A stretch of 64,000 nucleotides of DNA. It comes from Paenibacillus catalpae (lineage in GTDB: Bacteria > Bacillota > Bacilli > Paenibacillales > Paenibacillaceae). The notes under the pieces were generated by a model. The model did not search any database, was not told the DNA's origin, and worked only from the letters and a program-made list of their open reading frames with translations. A program made the position numbers and the translations under genes. The first letter of the stretch is position 1; every line of letters starts with the position of its first letter. Location of the stretch: the NCBI RefSeq assembly GCF_900112695.1, contig NZ_FOMT01000001.1, positions 186,001-250,000 of the forward strand, read 5' to 3'. Positions 35,794-45,200 of the stretch are shown here, piece by piece.

Positions 35794-38700
35794 TTATTCT
35801 TCTTCTTCGGGAATCACGGTTACCGACGCACTTGCTTCGCGTAACGGCCCGTTATCGGATACCAGCGTCACAGGACTTACGATGATCGTTTCTTCTTCAA
35901 CATCCGGTAGTACAAAAGGGACCCTTAACGTCTCGCTTGCTCCGGGGTCGAACTCCGTCAGCCGCAGCTGCACGTCTAGAAGCGGAGCGCTTAATCGGAC
36001 ATTTAATAGCGGTACATTCCCCGTGTTGCTGGCCCGAAGGGTAAAGAATACCGTCTCGCCGGGGCGTCCGATTGGACGGTCAACCGTTTCGGTAAGCGAG
36101 GCATCCGGCAATGCTTGTGCTTGAACGGTTACCTCCCCTTGCTGCAGCGGCGTCTCGTCGGAGAAGACGGTTACCGTATTCCGGAATACCGTTCCGCCTG
36201 ATGTTCCTGCCGGTATCGGCAGTTGAAGGGTAAATGTTCGGCTTTCTCCGGGAACGAGTACAGGGATACGCGTGCGGAAGCCAAGCAGCGGATCAGAAAT
36301 TCGAACATTGGTGAGCGTTCTGCCCGTAACGTTGGTTACGATGATCGTCTTGAGTACGGTCTCCCCCGGCTTTGGCGATTCCGGCAGCGCTTCGATGTTC
36401 ACTTCCGGCAGCTCGGCAGGAATCGTAACGGTAATTCTTGCTTCATCTTGCAAGGAAGATGTACCGGCCGGCTGTTCCGGCCAGGTGACCGTCACCCGGT
36501 TAGCGATTACCGTTCCTTGCGTTGTGCTTGCAGGCACCACAAAGGCGAAACTTATCCTTTCCGTCTCTCCTGGGGCGATTACCGGAATATTGAACTGTTC
36601 ACCGGTGAGGGAATCTTGTATGGCTACGCTGGTTGCTGGTGCGGAACCGGTATTTGTTACTTCAACCGTATACTGGATCGTTTCGCCCGGCTCAGCGACA
36701 GTCCGGTCCGAAAGTTTGCGGACAGTTAAAGTGGTCACTTCAGCAGGTGCAATCTGCACAACAACTTCGGCAATGGTTTCGATCAGCGGCGTCTGATCGG
36801 ATGACACGGTAAACGTATTTCGAATGATACTTCCAATTACGGTATCATCCGGGATGGTGAAAGACAGTGTCCGGGTTACCGTTCCGTTCGCAGGCAGACT
36901 GGCGATCGTCTCGCTAAGTCCCAGCAGCGGATCGCTTAGTACAACGTTTGTCTGTGGGATATCCAGCAAATTCGTTACAGTCAGTGCATAGGTCACTATC
37001 TCCCCAGGGGAAGCCGAATTTCGATCCGGCAGCTTATGAATGACGAGCGAAGGGGCAGGAAGTCCTTGCACAGCAACTTCGGCAACCGTTTCGAGCTGCG
37101 GCGTCTGATCCGAGACAGCTGTAAATGTGTTTCGAATGATGCTGCCAATCAGCGCATCTGCCGGTACGGTGAACATAAGTGTCCGGGTTACGGACCCGTT
37201 GGCTGGCAGACTGGCAATCGTTTCGCTTAGTCCCAGCAGCGCATCGGACAAGATGACGTTCGTTTGAGGAATATCAAGCAGGTTCGTAATAGTCAGCGTA
37301 TAAATGACCGTTTCCCCAGGAGAAGCCGTATTGCGGTCCGTTATCTTCTGAATTACAAGAGCCGGGCCGGGCGTCTCCAGCACGACAACCTCGGCAATCG
37401 TATCAAGTATAGGGATTTGATCGGATTCGGCTGTGAACGTGTTCCGAATAACGCTGCCGGCTTCCGCATCTAAGGGAATGGTAAACACTACCGTCCGGGT
37501 AATTGTTCCATTTGCGGGAAGACTGGGAATCGTTTCACTGAATCCCAGCAGCGCGTCGATCAGAACGACATTTGTTTGGGGGACATCGAGCAAGTTTGTT
37601 ATGGTCAAGGTATAGGTAACGGTCGTTCCCGGTACAGCGGCGGCAAGGTCGGATTCCTTAAGGAGTGTCAATCCAACACCATCTACCGTGACATTCGATT
37701 CGACCTCCTGGCCGCCGGTTTCGTTCGATATTACGCTGAGAATATTAATAATATTGGATCCGATCGGTGTCTCCCGCGGAATAGTGAAGGTAAACAGGAT
37801 TTCACGAACTTCGCCTACCGCAAGATCCGGACCAGGCTGGTCAATCCCCAGCAACGGATCGAGGATTCGGATTCCGGTTAGAGGAACATTGCCGATATTC
37901 GCCAGAGTAACGGTGTATTGGATCGTTTGGCCTATCACGCTAGAGAGCGAGTCAGGAGATTTAATGATTCCAAGACGCGGATCAGCAGGAACCGTTATTT
38001 CTTCATTGGCAAAAACGGGCTCCGTCTGATTGCTGACGGCTACGGCAGTATTCGTGTAGTTCTGCGGCTGCGTTTCCAGCGGAATGAATAAGGACAAAAC
38101 GAACGTTTCGCTTTGTCCGGGGAAGAGTACCGGAACAACCGTTTCGAATCCGGTAAGATCATCGGTTACAGAAACATTTGTCATGTCCGTATTCCCGGTG
38201 TTGATGACCGTAATGAAGAAATTCACCGATTCTCCCGGGAGAACCACGTTACGGTCCGCTGTCTTGATAATCTCAAGCCGAGGCACCGGCAGAACCTCGA
38301 CTACAGTTCCGATTTCCTCCGGATTTGGCAGATTATCTGCCGTAATTTTTGCCAGATTGGCTATGGTTGGTCCTGCTTGCGCATCCGGAGGGATAACAAA
38401 TGGCCAGTCGATAACAATGCTCATTCCAACGTGGATATCACCGACAAATTCGTCCAGCCCGATAAGCGGATCGGTAATATGAACATTGATCAGATCGGCA
38501 TTGCCATGATTCTCAAGAACAATGGTAAAGAAAACCACCTCTCCGGGAGTTGCAGCTGCCGGATTTACGTTCTTGAAAGCGACCAATACAGGAGTTCCCG
38601 TCACGAGAATTTCCGTCTCCGCAACAATAGGCTCGCCGATCTGGTCAGCCCTAACGGTTACCGTATTTCTGAACAGCCCTAACGGGAAATCCTGCGGTAC

Positions 38701-40917
38701 ATGGAATATGAAATCAAAGATTTGAATCGAAAATGGCGGAAGCTCAGGAATGACATGAAAAAAGCCCAGTATATGATCCTCAATAACCACATTTGTGAGC
38801 GGGGCTGCATTAGGGTTATGGATTTCAATAAAGTAGGTTACTTGCTCACCCGGGCTTACTTCGAACCGATCCGTAAATTTGTTAACCAGAATATCAAAAC
38901 CAAGGCTGAATTTCATGACGAATGCGTCGCTGCTGCCGCGCAGGAAAGGTTGAACTACGCCGGGTGTAACCGGGAAGTTGGGAGAGAAGGTCTGGCCGGT
39001 CAAGTAGACACTGCCTTGATTGTCAACAGCGACAGCATTATCGGCATCGCTTGAACTGCCGCCAATGAAAGTCGAGAAGACAAGCGACGCACCATCAATG
39101 TTAAATTGGGTAAGGAAACCGTCTCCGCCTTCCGGAAACGGCTGAATGGCGTCAGGCGTGATAGGGAAATTAAACGAACCTGTATTCCCTGTCACATAAG
39201 CGAAGCCTGACCGCACGGCTATACCGTTACCGGAATCGGCTCCTTCCCCGCCAAGAAAGGTGGAGTACACCAAGTAATTGCCATCGGGACTAAGCTTGGT
39301 TACAAAAGCGTCAGAGGCCCCGCCATGATAAAAAGGCTGGTAGGCTCCTGGCGTTATTGGAAAATCAAACGAAGTGGTGCTTCCCGTTACATACGCCTGA
39401 CCGAACTCATCGACCGCTATCCCCTTAGCTTCATCATCGCCTCCACCTGTAAGGTAAGTCGAATAGAGCAGAGCAGTACCATTACCGTTAATTTTAGAAA
39501 CGAAAGCGGATATGACACCGTTAGGCGAGATTTGGAACGCTCCTGGCGTGGTTGGGAAGTCGAAGGAGGTCGTCATACCGGTTACATAGGCGTCGCCGGA
39601 ACCGTCTACCGCGATGCCGAACGCTTCATCAATACCAAAGCCGCCAAGGAATGTAGAATATTCAAGCAACGTGCCGTCCGGAGATATTTTCGCAACAAAA
39701 GCATCCTCAAGATTGCCGTTAAGTACTGGCTGCAGCGCACTGGAAGTGATCGGAAAATCAAAGGAGTTTGTCGACCCCGTCACATAGGCGCTACCTACAC
39801 CATCGACTGCGATGCTAAAGCCCGTGTCCACTCCCTGTCCGCCAAGAAACGTGGAATAGATAAGCGAGCTTCCATCAGGGCTTAACTTGGTTACAAAAGC
39901 ATTTTGATTGCCAACCAAAAAAGGCTGAAAAGTATTGGGTGTGGTCGGAAAATCAGGGGATAAGGTCTGCCCGGTTAAATAGGCATGGCCAAACTCATCA
40001 ACCGCGATGCTGTTCCCTTGATCGGCACTGCTGCCGCCAAGGTAAGTTGAATATTCTAAAGAGCTGCCGTCGGAATTTAATTTCGAGACAAATACGCTGG
40101 ACGATCCGTCGATAGAGGGTTGGAAGGCTCCCGGGGTGATGGGGAAATCAAAAGATAAGGTTTGCCCGGTCACATAGGCATTGCCAAATGGATCTGCCGC
40201 TATGCTGAAACCGGTATCCGTATCGCTTCCTCCAAGGAAAGTGGAATAAGTAAGCGCAGGATCAATAATTAATTCATAGTTCGGGTTATATTCTTCGACT
40301 TCAAATCCATAAATACATGCTTTCTGTCCCTCGGGTAAAATAAACCGGCTTTCAACTGTAACCCTAAGACCGTCAATGATCTGATAGCTTACGGGTTTCT
40401 TTTCCGTCAATATGCCGTAGGGGGTGCAGATTTGAAGATCGCCTTCACTGCTTACAGCCAAGCTGTCTGAACCGTAGTAAGCAAAACGAATATCTCTAAG
40501 CCTTGCACCGGGCTGCGCAATGACGTCGTATTTGAAATCTCCGTCAGCGGCATAAAAGAAAACGTCAATTCCCGGCCAAGGCTCACGATATGCAATCTCA
40601 CGGTAGGTAGGAAGGTTGGTGTGCCAATTTGCGGGATCCTTGCCGGTCAGATAATGAACCTTTTCCGATTGAGGTTGTCTTCCTTCCGGTAGTAATGGAC
40701 CGTTGGCGGCCAGGAAGCGCAGGGAGAGGGCTAATCCTTCCTGTTTCCCTGTGAAAACCAGTAGCACCTCTTCGGGAGAAAAACCGACCCTGCATCCCGG
40801 CCCATTTGAAACATAACGAAAAGCATTCCTGACCTGACCGGCATTTTTGGTGAAAGTCATTGGATTCTGCCATTTATTCCGAAATGGCATTTGTTGCTTT
40901 GTATGACCTTTCAACAA
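35794..40917 (-). CDS. Giant SBBP/DUF11 repeat protein
   Basis: 1707 residues. The N-terminal domain (about 1-220; FTKNAGQVRNAFRYVSNGPG) resembles the domain that precedes SBBP repeats elsewhere. Seven SBBP propeller repeats follow (about 225-675), each with a YSTFLGG...AVD..G.AYVTG.T...FP.TP pattern. Then come ten DUF11-type beta-sandwich repeats of about 100 residues (about 680-1700; PGE.V.Y.L...N, TNV...D.LLG). The C terminus is PEEEE with no LPXTG or membrane anchor, and no signal peptide is visible at the N terminus. The start is TTG at 40917, with AAAGGAGGAGA 8 bases before it. It is probably a surface or exported adhesive protein using an unrecognised route. It is monocistronic. Confidence 0.85.
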   Translation of the reverse strand: MLKGHTKQQMPFRNKWQNPMTFTKNAGQVRNAFRYVSNGPGCRVGFSPEEVLLVFTGKQEGLALSLRFLAANGPLLPEGRQPQSEKVHYLTGKDPANWHTNLPTYREIAYREPWPGIDVFFYAADGDFKYDVIAQPGARLRDIRFAYYGSDSLAVSSEGDLQICTPYGILTEKKPVSYQIIDGLRVTVESRFILPEGQKACIYGFEVEEYNPNYELIIDPALTYSTFLGGSDTDTGFSIAADPFGNAYVTGQTLSFDFPITPGAFQPSIDGSSSVFVSKLNSDGSSLEYSTYLGGSSADQGNSIAVDEFGHAYLTGQTLSPDFPTTPNTFQPFLVGNQNAFVTKLSPDGSSLIYSTFLGGQGVDTGFSIAVDGVGSAYVTGSTNSFDFPITSSALQPVLNGNLEDAFVAKISPDGTLLEYSTFLGGFGIDEAFGIAVDGSGDAYVTGMTTSFDFPTTPGAFQISPNGVISAFVSKINGNGTALLYSTYLTGGGDDEAKGIAVDEFGQAYVTGSTTSFDFPITPGAYQPFYHGGASDAFVTKLSPDGNYLVYSTFLGGEGADSGNGIAVRSGFAYVTGNTGSFNFPITPDAIQPFPEGGDGFLTQFNIDGASLVFSTFIGGSSSDADNAVAVDNQGSVYLTGQTFSPNFPVTPGVVQPFLRGSSDAFVMKFSLGFDILVNKFTDRFEVSPGEQVTYFIEIHNPNAAPLTNVVIEDHILGFFHVIPELPPFSIQIFDFIFHVPQDFPLGLFRNTVTVRADQIGEPIVAETEILVTGTPVLVAFKNVNPAAATPGEVVFFTIVLENHGNADLINVHITDPLIGLDEFVGDIHVGMSIVIDWPFVIPPDAQAGPTIANLAKITADNLPNPEEIGTVVEVLPVPRLEIIKTADRNVVLPGESVNFFITVINTGNTDMTNVSVTDDLTGFETVVPVLFPGQSETFVLSLFIPLETQPQNYTNTAVAVSNQTEPVFANEEITVPADPRLGIIKSPDSLSSVIGQTIQYTVTLANIGNVPLTGIRILDPLLGIDQPGPDLAVGEVREILFTFTIPRETPIGSNIINILSVISNETGGQEVESNVTVDGVGLTLLKESDLAAAVPGTTVTYTLTITNLLDVPQTNVVLIDALLGFSETIPSLPANGTITRTVVFTIPLDAEAGSVIRNTFTAESDQIPILDTIAEVVVLETPGPALVIQKITDRNTASPGETVIYTLTITNLLDIPQTNVILSDALLGLSETIASLPANGSVTRTLMFTVPADALIGSIIRNTFTAVSDQTPQLETVAEVAVQGLPAPSLVIHKLPDRNSASPGEIVTYALTVTNLLDIPQTNVVLSDPLLGLSETIASLPANGTVTRTLSFTIPDDTVIGSIIRNTFTVSSDQTPLIETIAEVVVQIAPAEVTTLTVRKLSDRTVAEPGETIQYTVEVTNTGSAPATSVAIQDSLTGEQFNIPVIAPGETERISFAFVVPASTTQGTVIANRVTVTWPEQPAGTSSLQDEARITVTIPAELPEVNIEALPESPKPGETVLKTIIVTNVTGRTLTNVRISDPLLGFRTRIPVLVPGESRTFTLQLPIPAGTSGGTVFRNTVTVFSDETPLQQGEVTVQAQALPDASLTETVDRPIGRPGETVFFTLRASNTGNVPLLNVRLSAPLLDVQLRLTEFDPGASETLRVPFVLPDVEEETIIVSPVTLVSDNGPLREASASVTVIPEEEE
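36760..37680 (-). repeat. Three highly similar DUF11 repeats (repeats 5-7)
   Basis: Within the giant gene three consecutive units of about 310 bp share TLTITNLLD(I/V)PQTNV, LSETI.SLPANG..TRT and GS(I/V)IRNTFTA residues almost unchanged and are alike at DNA level, whereas the other seven DUF11 repeats are much more diverged. This points to recent internal duplication. Confidence 0.7.
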
Positions 40918-41185
40918 AATTATCTCCTCCTTTGCGTTTCTCCAGCGTGCTTTCCTTTACGACGGGTAAAGCCAAGTGTCTTAGAAACAACTCTTGAATA
41001 GATGTATGAGGCTCATTTATGCATATTGCTTAAGTTATAAAATTTATTTGGCGTAACTTGTACGGCTTTTTCGATAGTTAAGGCGGGATCCATTAGTAGT
41101 ATTGAGAATAAGCTTATCGTATAATGAATAGAAAGCGCTTCCTGTCGAGTTTCGTCTAATATAGTAGTTGAAGGGGGGACGAGCA

Positions 41186-42463
41186 TTGCGGAAAACAGCC
41201 TGGATGATGCTGATCATAATTGCCGTATCCTGGGTGCTGGCAGGCTGCTCGGGCAGGGGGGAAACGGACGGAAATGGGAATAGAGCCGAAACGGAGGCTG
41301 CCGGCGTCCAAACGTTAACGGTTCTGACTAATCGAATTGATTTGATCGAGAATGGCACCATGGAGCGTTATGCCAAGCCGTTCGAGCTGGAGCATCCGGG
41401 TACCAAGATTGAGTTTCAGGGCTTGGGCAATTATACGGCTGACATTATGACTCGTCTTTCTACCCTTAATATGGGGGACGTGCTTCTTCTGCCTGCAAAT
41501 ATGCTGGCGCAGGATCTGCCTCAATATTTTGAACCGATACCCGATAAATTGTTCGACTCGGTCCGCTTCGCTGATTATAAATCGGTAAATGGCGTAAGGT
41601 ACGGCATAGCTTCCGGTGCTTCAACGATTGGTATTGTATATAACAAGAAAGCTTTTGAAAAAGCCGGGATCAGTGAGGCTCCGACAACCCTCAGTTCCTT
41701 CTACGAGGTATGCGAAAAGCTGAAGGAGGCAGGGATAACACCGGTTTTTCTCAATTATGGCGCACAATGGCCGATGAAAACCTGGGGAGAAGAGCTGGTC
41801 AGCTTTATGACAGGGGATCCGGATTACTTGAATAAGATGGCTGAGACGGATAAACCTTGGGATCTGGATAATCAATGGGGACATTCGATAAAGATTGTCC
41901 AAACCTTGATTCATAAAGGCTACACGGAGCAGGGGCTTATGACTAATCAATGGGAAAGCTCGAAGAAGAAATTAGCCAGCGGCGACGCGGCGATGTTCCT
42001 GAACGGCAATTGGGTCATTAATCAAATTATAGAAGCGGGTGCTGATCCGGATGAGATTGGATTTTTCCCGTTTCCTTACGATGATTCGGAGAAACGGTAT
42101 GCCCCCATGCTGCCGGACTGGTTCGTAGGCGTAAGTAAATTCAGCAGTAACAAGCAGCTTGCGGAGTCTTGGGTGAAGTATTTCGTAACCCAATCCGGAT
42201 ACGTGGAAGAGCAGGGATATTTACCGGTCAAGATTAATTCGGACACGGCTATGTCGCCGCAGCTTGAACAGTTCATGTCGTTCTCTCCTTCTTTCGTGGA
42301 AAGCGTCCCCCCAAGCGACAAGTTTCTCCAAATAGCTGAAAAAGCGAATATCTCATTATGGTCGGGTGATTACATCCAGGAATGGATTGCATCTTCAGAT
42401 CTGCAAAAAACATTCGAGCAATATAACGCCAGGTGGCAAGAAGCGCGTCAACTGGAACAATAA
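41186..42463 (+). CDS. ABC sugar-binding lipoprotein, receptor A
   Basis: 425 residues with lipobox VLAGC (Cys21), a family 1 solute-binding protein. It has MYGI-like and IGIVYNKKAFEKAGI segments, and WVINQIIEAGADPDEIGFFPFP is nearly shared with the receptor at 43792. The start is TTG at 41186, with AAGGGGGG 7 bases before it; an in-frame TTG at 41168 lacks a ribosome site. A TATAAT lies at 41120-41125. It is followed by a perfect terminator and has no permease genes of its own, so it may share those at 45201-46917. Confidence 0.92.
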   Translation: MRKTAWMMLIIIAVSWVLAGCSGRGETDGNGNRAETEAAGVQTLTVLTNRIDLIENGTMERYAKPFELEHPGTKIEFQGLGNYTADIMTRLSTLNMGDVLLLPANMLAQDLPQYFEPIPDKLFDSVRFADYKSVNGVRYGIASGASTIGIVYNKKAFEKAGISEAPTTLSSFYEVCEKLKEAGITPVFLNYGAQWPMKTWGEELVSFMTGDPDYLNKMAETDKPWDLDNQWGHSIKIVQTLIHKGYTEQGLMTNQWESSKKKLASGDAAMFLNGNWVINQIIEAGADPDEIGFFPFPYDDSEKRYAPMLPDWFVGVSKFSSNKQLAESWVKYFVTQSGYVEEQGYLPVKINSDTAMSPQLEQFMSFSPSFVESVPPSDKFLQIAEKANISLWSGDYIQEWIASSDLQKTFEQYNARWQEARQLEQ

Positions 42464-42501
42464 CAAAGGAGGCTCCGCCATGAGACGGAGCCTCCTTTGT
42501 T
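42462..42501. terminator. Bidirectional terminator between receptor A and GH113
   Basis: A perfect 16-bp stem (AACAAAGGAGGCTCCG and its complement) with an 8-base loop. It serves both convergent genes. Confidence 0.92.
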
Positions 42502-42511
42502 ATTGCTCGGT

Positions 42512-43483
42512 TTAATCCTGCAATACGGATGATTGGGATGGATTCTTAATCTTGTGCGTATAGTAAGCTCCGACAACTTCCTCTCCTGATTTGCCGAACA
42601 TGCAGTAATCGTCGTTGGAAGAAGCCTGATCCTCGCGATATAGCAGAGCGGGCCAGTCCCATAGCATAAAGCCGCCGACCCAATCTCTGGAGTCGCAGCA
42701 TCGGAACATGGTCTCCAGATAACGTTGTTGAACCGATTCATCCGGATCGCCCGCCAATCCCCAGTCATTAGGCAAATATTCAGAGCCCTGCCGGCTTGGG
42801 CAGCCGGCTTCCATGAAGAAGAAAGGCTTCTGGTGGCGCTTGACGACGGCTTCAATCCGGTCGAGCTGACGCTCCCAATCGTTGATGGGGTAATACCCGC
42901 TGGAGGAGATGACATCAACCGCATCCCACCAGGTTACGTGGTCTTCCTGATATTTATCGCAATTATAAGTAATGATTCCTGTATAAACAGCTCTTACCTT
43001 CGCAATTAATGCCCGCCATTCCGATTCTCTCCGGTCTGTCTGAACCATCTCACAGCCAATGCACAGCATTTCACAGCCTGTTTCTTCAGCAATAACCGCA
43101 TAGTGAAGGATGAACTCGGTGTAGGATGAGAACCACTCCGACCACTTTGGCTCACAAGGAACATCATGGTCGAAGAAGTTGATATGTGCCCGCCAAGTGC
43201 CATCGGCGCAGTTGACGACCGGCTTCAACACGACATTTAATCCAAGCTGCTTCGCTTCCAGGATGGCATGCCGGACTTCGCTGTCCGTAACCGTAGGCGC
43301 ATCTTGATAAGATATAATTGTAGCTTGAGGATGAGCCTGCATCGCGGCAAAGGTAATAGCCGTCCAATTCACGTGCAGCCGCTTTGCCATTTCATGCATC
43401 GACCGGATCGCTTCATCTCCTTCCCAAGTACCTCTGACACCTGTCCAGCCCCAAGTCATTCCTCCGATAAACTGATTGTTCAT
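42512..43483 (-). CDS. GH113-like beta-mannanase
   Basis: 323 residues forming a TIM barrel of clan A. The acid/base is probably Glu145 in CIGCEMVQTDRRESEW and the nucleophile Glu225 in FFFMEAGCPSRQGSEY. The N terminus FIGGMTWGWTGVRGTW is characteristic of GH113 enzymes such as the Alicyclobacillus mannanase. There is no signal peptide, so it would act on imported manno-oligosaccharides. ATG 43483 is chosen because GGAGAG lies 6 bases before it. It sits between two paralogous receptors and is preceded by palindromes at 43506-43535. The family call is fairly firm; the substrate is inferred. Confidence 0.8.
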   Translation of the reverse strand: MNNQFIGGMTWGWTGVRGTWEGDEAIRSMHEMAKRLHVNWTAITFAAMQAHPQATIISYQDAPTVTDSEVRHAILEAKQLGLNVVLKPVVNCADGTWRAHINFFDHDVPCEPKWSEWFSSYTEFILHYAVIAEETGCEMLCIGCEMVQTDRRESEWRALIAKVRAVYTGIITYNCDKYQEDHVTWWDAVDVISSSGYYPINDWERQLDRIEAVVKRHQKPFFFMEAGCPSRQGSEYLPNDWGLAGDPDESVQQRYLETMFRCCDSRDWVGGFMLWDWPALLYREDQASSNDDYCMFGKSGEEVVGAYYTHKIKNPSQSSVLQD

Positions 43484-43505
43484 GTACACCTCTCCGTTAA
43501 TAGAT

Positions 43506-43535
43506 TTGTTAGCATAACAAAAATAACATTGTTAT
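43506..43535. promoter_or_regulatory. Two adjacent perfect palindromes upstream of GH113
   Basis: TTGTTA-GCA-TAACAA (43506-43520) and ATAACA-T-TGTTAT (43523-43535) lie 23 bp before the GH113 start. They look like operator half-site pairs. The first contains TGTTAGC, which recurs as GCTAACA before the sensor kinase at 47219. Confidence 0.55.
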
Positions 43536-43651
43536 CACCAGTAAACAGCATAGCGGTTCGTTTGGCAATAGCTTGAACAAAAAAGTTAAGCATGGTAGCC
43601 GAGAGTGCCCTTAATTCTAATGTAGGCATATAAAATACCATAAAATAACGA

Positions 43652-43670
43652 TTTTGAAGCGGTTTCAAAA
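43652..43670. promoter_or_regulatory. 19-bp palindrome upstream of receptor B
   Basis: TTTTGAAGCGGTTTCAAAA has eight matching positions of nine in each arm around a central G. It lies 120 bp before the receptor gene in the 308-bp divergent gap with GH113. The gap shows this site, the two palindromes at 43506-43535 and no small gene that I can support. Confidence 0.5.
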
Positions 43671-43791
43671 TTGTTTATCCAGAAGTGTTTTGAAGACTAT
43701 AAAAGATAACACAGACCATTTTCTTCTCGGGGATAAGATTATATACTCGAAATGCAAGCGGTACCATAAATGAAAAGAGGGGGAAGTAAGA

Positions 43792-45111
43792 ATGAATAAG
43801 AAGTATTTGTTATTATTAACGTCTGCAATTATGCTAACAGTTTTATCGGCCTGTGGCGGGAATAACGCCAATAACGCGAAGAACGGCAATGCCGAGCCTA
43901 CCAATACAGGAGCGGAAGCAACCGCAGCGCCAACCGCTTCAGGCAACGGGGCGGAAGAGATTAAAGGGAAGATCGTCTTTCTGACTCAACGCACGGATAT
44001 GATCGGCAAAGAGTTTAACGATTACAAAACAAGGTTTGAAGAGAAGTATCCCGGTGTAACCGTTGAGTTTGAGGGAATTCTCGATTACGAGAAAAATTCG
44101 AAGATCCGGATCGCTTCCGGCAAGTTCCCGGATGTCATTCTGATCGGACCTGGTATTCCAAATTCCGATTTCCCGAAATATTTTGCCCCGCTGGATGACA
44201 TCCCGTTCTCTGATGATATTCGCTTCAAGGATCTAAAAGCATTCGAAGGCAGCATGTACGGTATTTCATCCGGCAACAGCACAGTTGGCATTGTGTACAA
44301 CAAAAAAGCTTTTGAAAAAGCGGGAATTACGGAAGTGCCAAGAACACTTGATGAGTTTTACGCAGATGCACAAAAGCTGAAGGATGCCGGCATCGTTCCG
44401 CTGGCTTCGAATTTTAAAGACAAATGGCCGCTTGACGCATGGATTTACGACGTACCAACAATGGCCGGCGGAGTATCCGATCATCAAAACAAACGTGCCG
44501 ACAGTGATGCGCCTTATACATTAGACGGCGTATACGGCCAATCGTGGTCGATCCTTCGCACCATGTACGAGAAAGGACTGCTCGAGAAAGATATCAAGTC
44601 CACGAACTGGGAGAAGTCCAAAAAGGATGTGGCCCAAGGCAAGTTTGGCATGTATCTGCTTGGTAACTGGGTAATCAATCAGGTCATCGAGAACGGAGCT
44701 TCAACCGAAGATATCGGCTTCTTCCCATTCCCCGTCGACAACTCCGGCACGGCTAAGGCACCGCTGAATCCGGACTGGTTCTATGCCGTTAATAAAGACG
44801 GCAATGCAGCGGCAGCTAAAGCATTTGTGAAATGGATGATTGAAGAATCGGGATATGAAGATTTTGCAGGGTTCATCCCAACGCTGAAATCCAAAGAACC
44901 GAAACTACCGCAGCTTGCCGAATTCAATAGTTTCAACCCGCAATACATCGAACAGGGACCTCCGAATGATACGGCGACTTCGATTCAGAATGCTGCACAA
45001 ATTGATCAAGGGGCTGTGGTTCAGGAATTCGTCCTGTCGAAAGATCCGCAATCGGTTTTGGATAAATACAACAAGATTTGGGCTAAAGCCAAAAAAACGA
45101 TCGTTAAATAA
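43792..45111 (+). CDS. ABC sugar-binding lipoprotein, receptor B
   Basis: 439 residues with lipobox VLSAC (Cys21) and a low-complexity linker rich in Asn, Ala and Thr. It is a family 1 solute-binding protein closely related to receptor A (shared VGIVYNKKAFEKAGI, NWVINQVIENGA, IGFFPFP). It is the first gene of the operon with permeases at 45201 and 46087; a stem-loop at 45126-45162 separates it from them. The neighbourhood with GH113 suggests manno-oligosaccharides as ligand, by inference. Confidence 0.93.
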   Translation: MNKKYLLLLTSAIMLTVLSACGGNNANNAKNGNAEPTNTGAEATAAPTASGNGAEEIKGKIVFLTQRTDMIGKEFNDYKTRFEEKYPGVTVEFEGILDYEKNSKIRIASGKFPDVILIGPGIPNSDFPKYFAPLDDIPFSDDIRFKDLKAFEGSMYGISSGNSTVGIVYNKKAFEKAGITEVPRTLDEFYADAQKLKDAGIVPLASNFKDKWPLDAWIYDVPTMAGGVSDHQNKRADSDAPYTLDGVYGQSWSILRTMYEKGLLEKDIKSTNWEKSKKDVAQGKFGMYLLGNWVINQVIENGASTEDIGFFPFPVDNSGTAKAPLNPDWFYAVNKDGNAAAAKAFVKWMIEESGYEDFAGFIPTLKSKEPKLPQLAEFNSFNPQYIEQGPPNDTATSIQNAAQIDQGAVVQEFVLSKDPQSVLDKYNKIWAKAKKTIVK

Positions 45112-45125
45112 AAAAACAATTTGCT

Positions 45126-45162
45126 GCGGGAGCGGATGTCGAATGAAGACATCCGTTCCTGC
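45126..45162 (+). other. Intercistronic stem-loop between receptor B and permeases
   Basis: GCGGGAGCGGATGTC pairs with GACATCCGTTCCTGC over 15 positions (two as G-U) with a 7-base loop and no T tract. It probably stabilises the receptor mRNA or partly attenuates read-through, giving more receptor than permease. Confidence 0.6.
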
Positions 45163-45200
45163 GGCGATGGCTAACAAGATGAGAGAGAGGAAGGGACACC

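Noticed and set aside
35726-39885. Many plus-strand open frames opposite the giant repeat gene
   Set aside because: They follow the repeat structure of the minus-strand gene and have no ribosome sites; they arise from its codon bias.
41119-41142. Complete promoter plus cre site before receptor A
   Set aside because: TATAAT is present at 41120-41125, but no -35 lies at a normal distance and GAAAGCGCTTCC matches cre poorly, so only the -10 is mentioned.
43652-43670. Palindrome considered as a CcpA cre site
   Set aside because: The distance from TG to the central CG is one base too short for the cre consensus, and the symmetry is odd-centred.
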